Source: an uncultured Pseudomonadota bacterium
Lineage (GTDB): Bacteria > Desulfobacterota_B > Binatia > UBA9968
Direction: 5' to 3'
Length of the DNA stretch: 6,384 nucleotides
Assembly (NCBI GenBank): GCA_946478635.1
Contig: CAMLCX010000291.1
Location: 1 to 6,384 of the forward strand
Both the position numbers and the translations under genes were made by a program. Below are positions 5,381 to 6,384 of the stretch, one piece after another (the first letter of the stretch is position 1; each line of letters begins with the position of its first letter). The notes under the pieces were generated by a model. The model saw nothing but the letters and a program-made list of their open reading frames with translations. It did no database searches and was not told the DNA's origin.

Positions 5381-6384
5381 GTGAAGAACAGAACGCCTAA
5401 ACCGCGCATCATCGACGCCGACGGCCACGTGCGTGAGACCGACGAGGAAATTATCGAATACATGTCGGCCGGCTATCGCTCGCGCCGCGATGCCATGCTC
5501 TACTTTCCGCTGACGCCGCACCACGGCTGGCACCGCTCGATCCCGGCCAACGACTTTCGTCCCTCGGACTTCCGGGTGCCCGATTGGCGAGAATGGGTCG
5601 ACAAGCTCGACCAAGGCGGATTCCAGTTGACCGTGCTTTATCCGACCCGCTTCATGCACATCGGCCAGATAGGCAACCCGGCCTATGCGGCCGAGCTCTG
5701 CCATGCCTACAACGACTATCTACACGACAAATTTCTCGCCCACGATCGCCGCTTCCGCGGCATGGCCTTGCTGCCACTGCAAGATCCCGCTGCCGCGGTC
5801 AAGGAACTGCGCCGGGCGGTGCACAAGTACGGCATGGTCGGCGGCATTTTGCCGGCGGACGGCCTGCAAATGCCATTGGGCCATCGGCAATACTGGCCGG
5901 TGTACCGGGAAGCCGACAAGCTCGGCTGCGTCCTGTCGGTGCACTCGTGCAACTCGCTGCGCGACAACGACCGCTACCTCGTGCCCAACGAAGCCGCGAC
6001 CTTGACCCACGTGATCCCGCAGATGCGCCAGTTCACCAACATCATGTTTTCCGGGGTGATGAATAAGTTGAAGAAGCTGAGGATCGGTTTTCTCGAAGCC
6101 GGCTGCGGCTGGGTGCCGTTCCTGATCAGCAAGATCGAAGAACGCCTGGAGCGCGTCGCGCCCAAAGAGCGGCCTGTGCTGCCGAGCGAATTGCTAGCGC
6201 AAAAGCGTCTTTACTTTCAATGCGGCGAGGAGGTGACAACCAAGCGGGATATTGAACTCATCGGTGACGACTGCCTGCTCTGGGCTTCGGACTTTCCCCA
6301 CGAGGCCACCCGCACCGACATGCGCGTGCTCGTCAAACAGCACTTCGACCGCAAAGATCTCACTCCCCAGGCCAAGCGCAAGAC
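5381..6384 (+). CDS. Amidohydrolase-2 (ACMSD-like) family metal-dependent hydrolase/decarboxylase, 3' end outside window
   Basis: I read 334 codons from GTG at 5381 to the window edge with no stop, so the far C-terminus is missing. The family (Amidohydro_2, PF04909) folds as a metal-binding TIM barrel and includes ACMSD, gamma-resorcylate and related decarboxylases, and some amide hydrolases; it acts in the cytoplasm in aromatic or xenobiotic breakdown. Visible signs: IIDADGHV at residues 10-17, a D-x-D-x-H version of the usual first metal motif (H16); an AYNDYLHDKF helix followed by RFRGMALLPLQD, typical of this family; CVLSVHS with H188 as a metal-ligand candidate; FLEAGCGW with E239; and LLWASDFPHE with D304 and H307, the usual catalytic Asp region. 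Related proteins are about 350-400 residues, so little is missing. The gene is divergent from the helicase. Alternative in-frame starts are ATG 5360 and 5345, both lacking a ribosome binding site. The family is firm; the substrate is unknown. Confidence 0.9.
   Translation, partial: MKNRTPKPRIIDADGHVRETDEEIIEYMSAGYRSRRDAMLYFPLTPHHGWHRSIPANDFRPSDFRVPDWREWVDKLDQGGFQLTVLYPTRFMHIGQIGNPAYAAELCHAYNDYLHDKFLAHDRRFRGMALLPLQDPAAAVKELRRAVHKYGMVGGILPADGLQMPLGHRQYWPVYREADKLGCVLSVHSCNSLRDNDRYLVPNEAATLTHVIPQMRQFTNIMFSGVMNKLKKLRIGFLEAGCGWVPFLISKIEERLERVAPKERPVLPSELLAQKRLYFQCGEEVTTKRDIELIGDDCLLWASDFPHEATRTDMRVLVKQHFDRKDLTPQAKRK

Noticed and set aside
5216..5704. Minus-strand 162-codon frame overlapping the amidohydrolase-2 gene
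   Set aside because: It is the antisense shadow of a gene with clear family motifs and a strong ribosome binding site.

Overview
This GC-rich window reads as ordinary chromosome from a free-living bacterium with a strong catabolic repertoire. It holds three protein genes, two of them cut by the window edges. The gene content (two amidohydrolases of the metal-dependent superfamily, a SNF2/SWIM helicase) and the intergenic repeat style fit uncultivated soil or sponge lineages of the Deltaproteobacteria, Binatota or Tectomicrobia kind. That placement is a low-confidence inference; there is no rRNA or marker gene to fix it.

Layout. On the minus strand, 1-1632 is a D-aminoacylase-type amidohydrolase whose 3' end lies outside the window. 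A gap of 307 bases (1633-1939) separates it from the next gene. The gap holds a candidate promoter and ribosome binding site for the amidohydrolase, plus a cluster of short repeats: an inverted repeat, a CCGGAT-type stem-loop motif, a perfect GGTGCGC hairpin and a three-unit 9-base tandem repeat. On the minus strand, 1940-5209 is a complete SNF2-family ATPase of about 1089 residues with an N-terminal SWIM zinc finger. A divergent intergenic stretch of 171 bases (5210-5380) carries two perfect 10-base palindromes inside a wider inverted repeat. On the plus strand, 5381-6384 is an amidohydrolase-2 (ACMSD-like) protein whose 3' end is cut off.

How they may work together. The helicase is a DNA/chromatin-type ATPase with no visible functional link to its neighbours. 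The two amidohydrolases come from different families and are on opposite strands, so they do not form an operon with each other. The first amidohydrolase lies downstream of the helicase on the same strand, but the repeat-filled gap and the candidate promoter suggest independent transcription. I found no mobile element, CRISPR array, RNA gene or toxin/defence cassette, and no convincing new system. The points most worth a second look are the repeat cluster, the apparent loss of canonical metal-binding histidines in the D-aminoacylase homologue, and the palindromes in the divergent promoter region.
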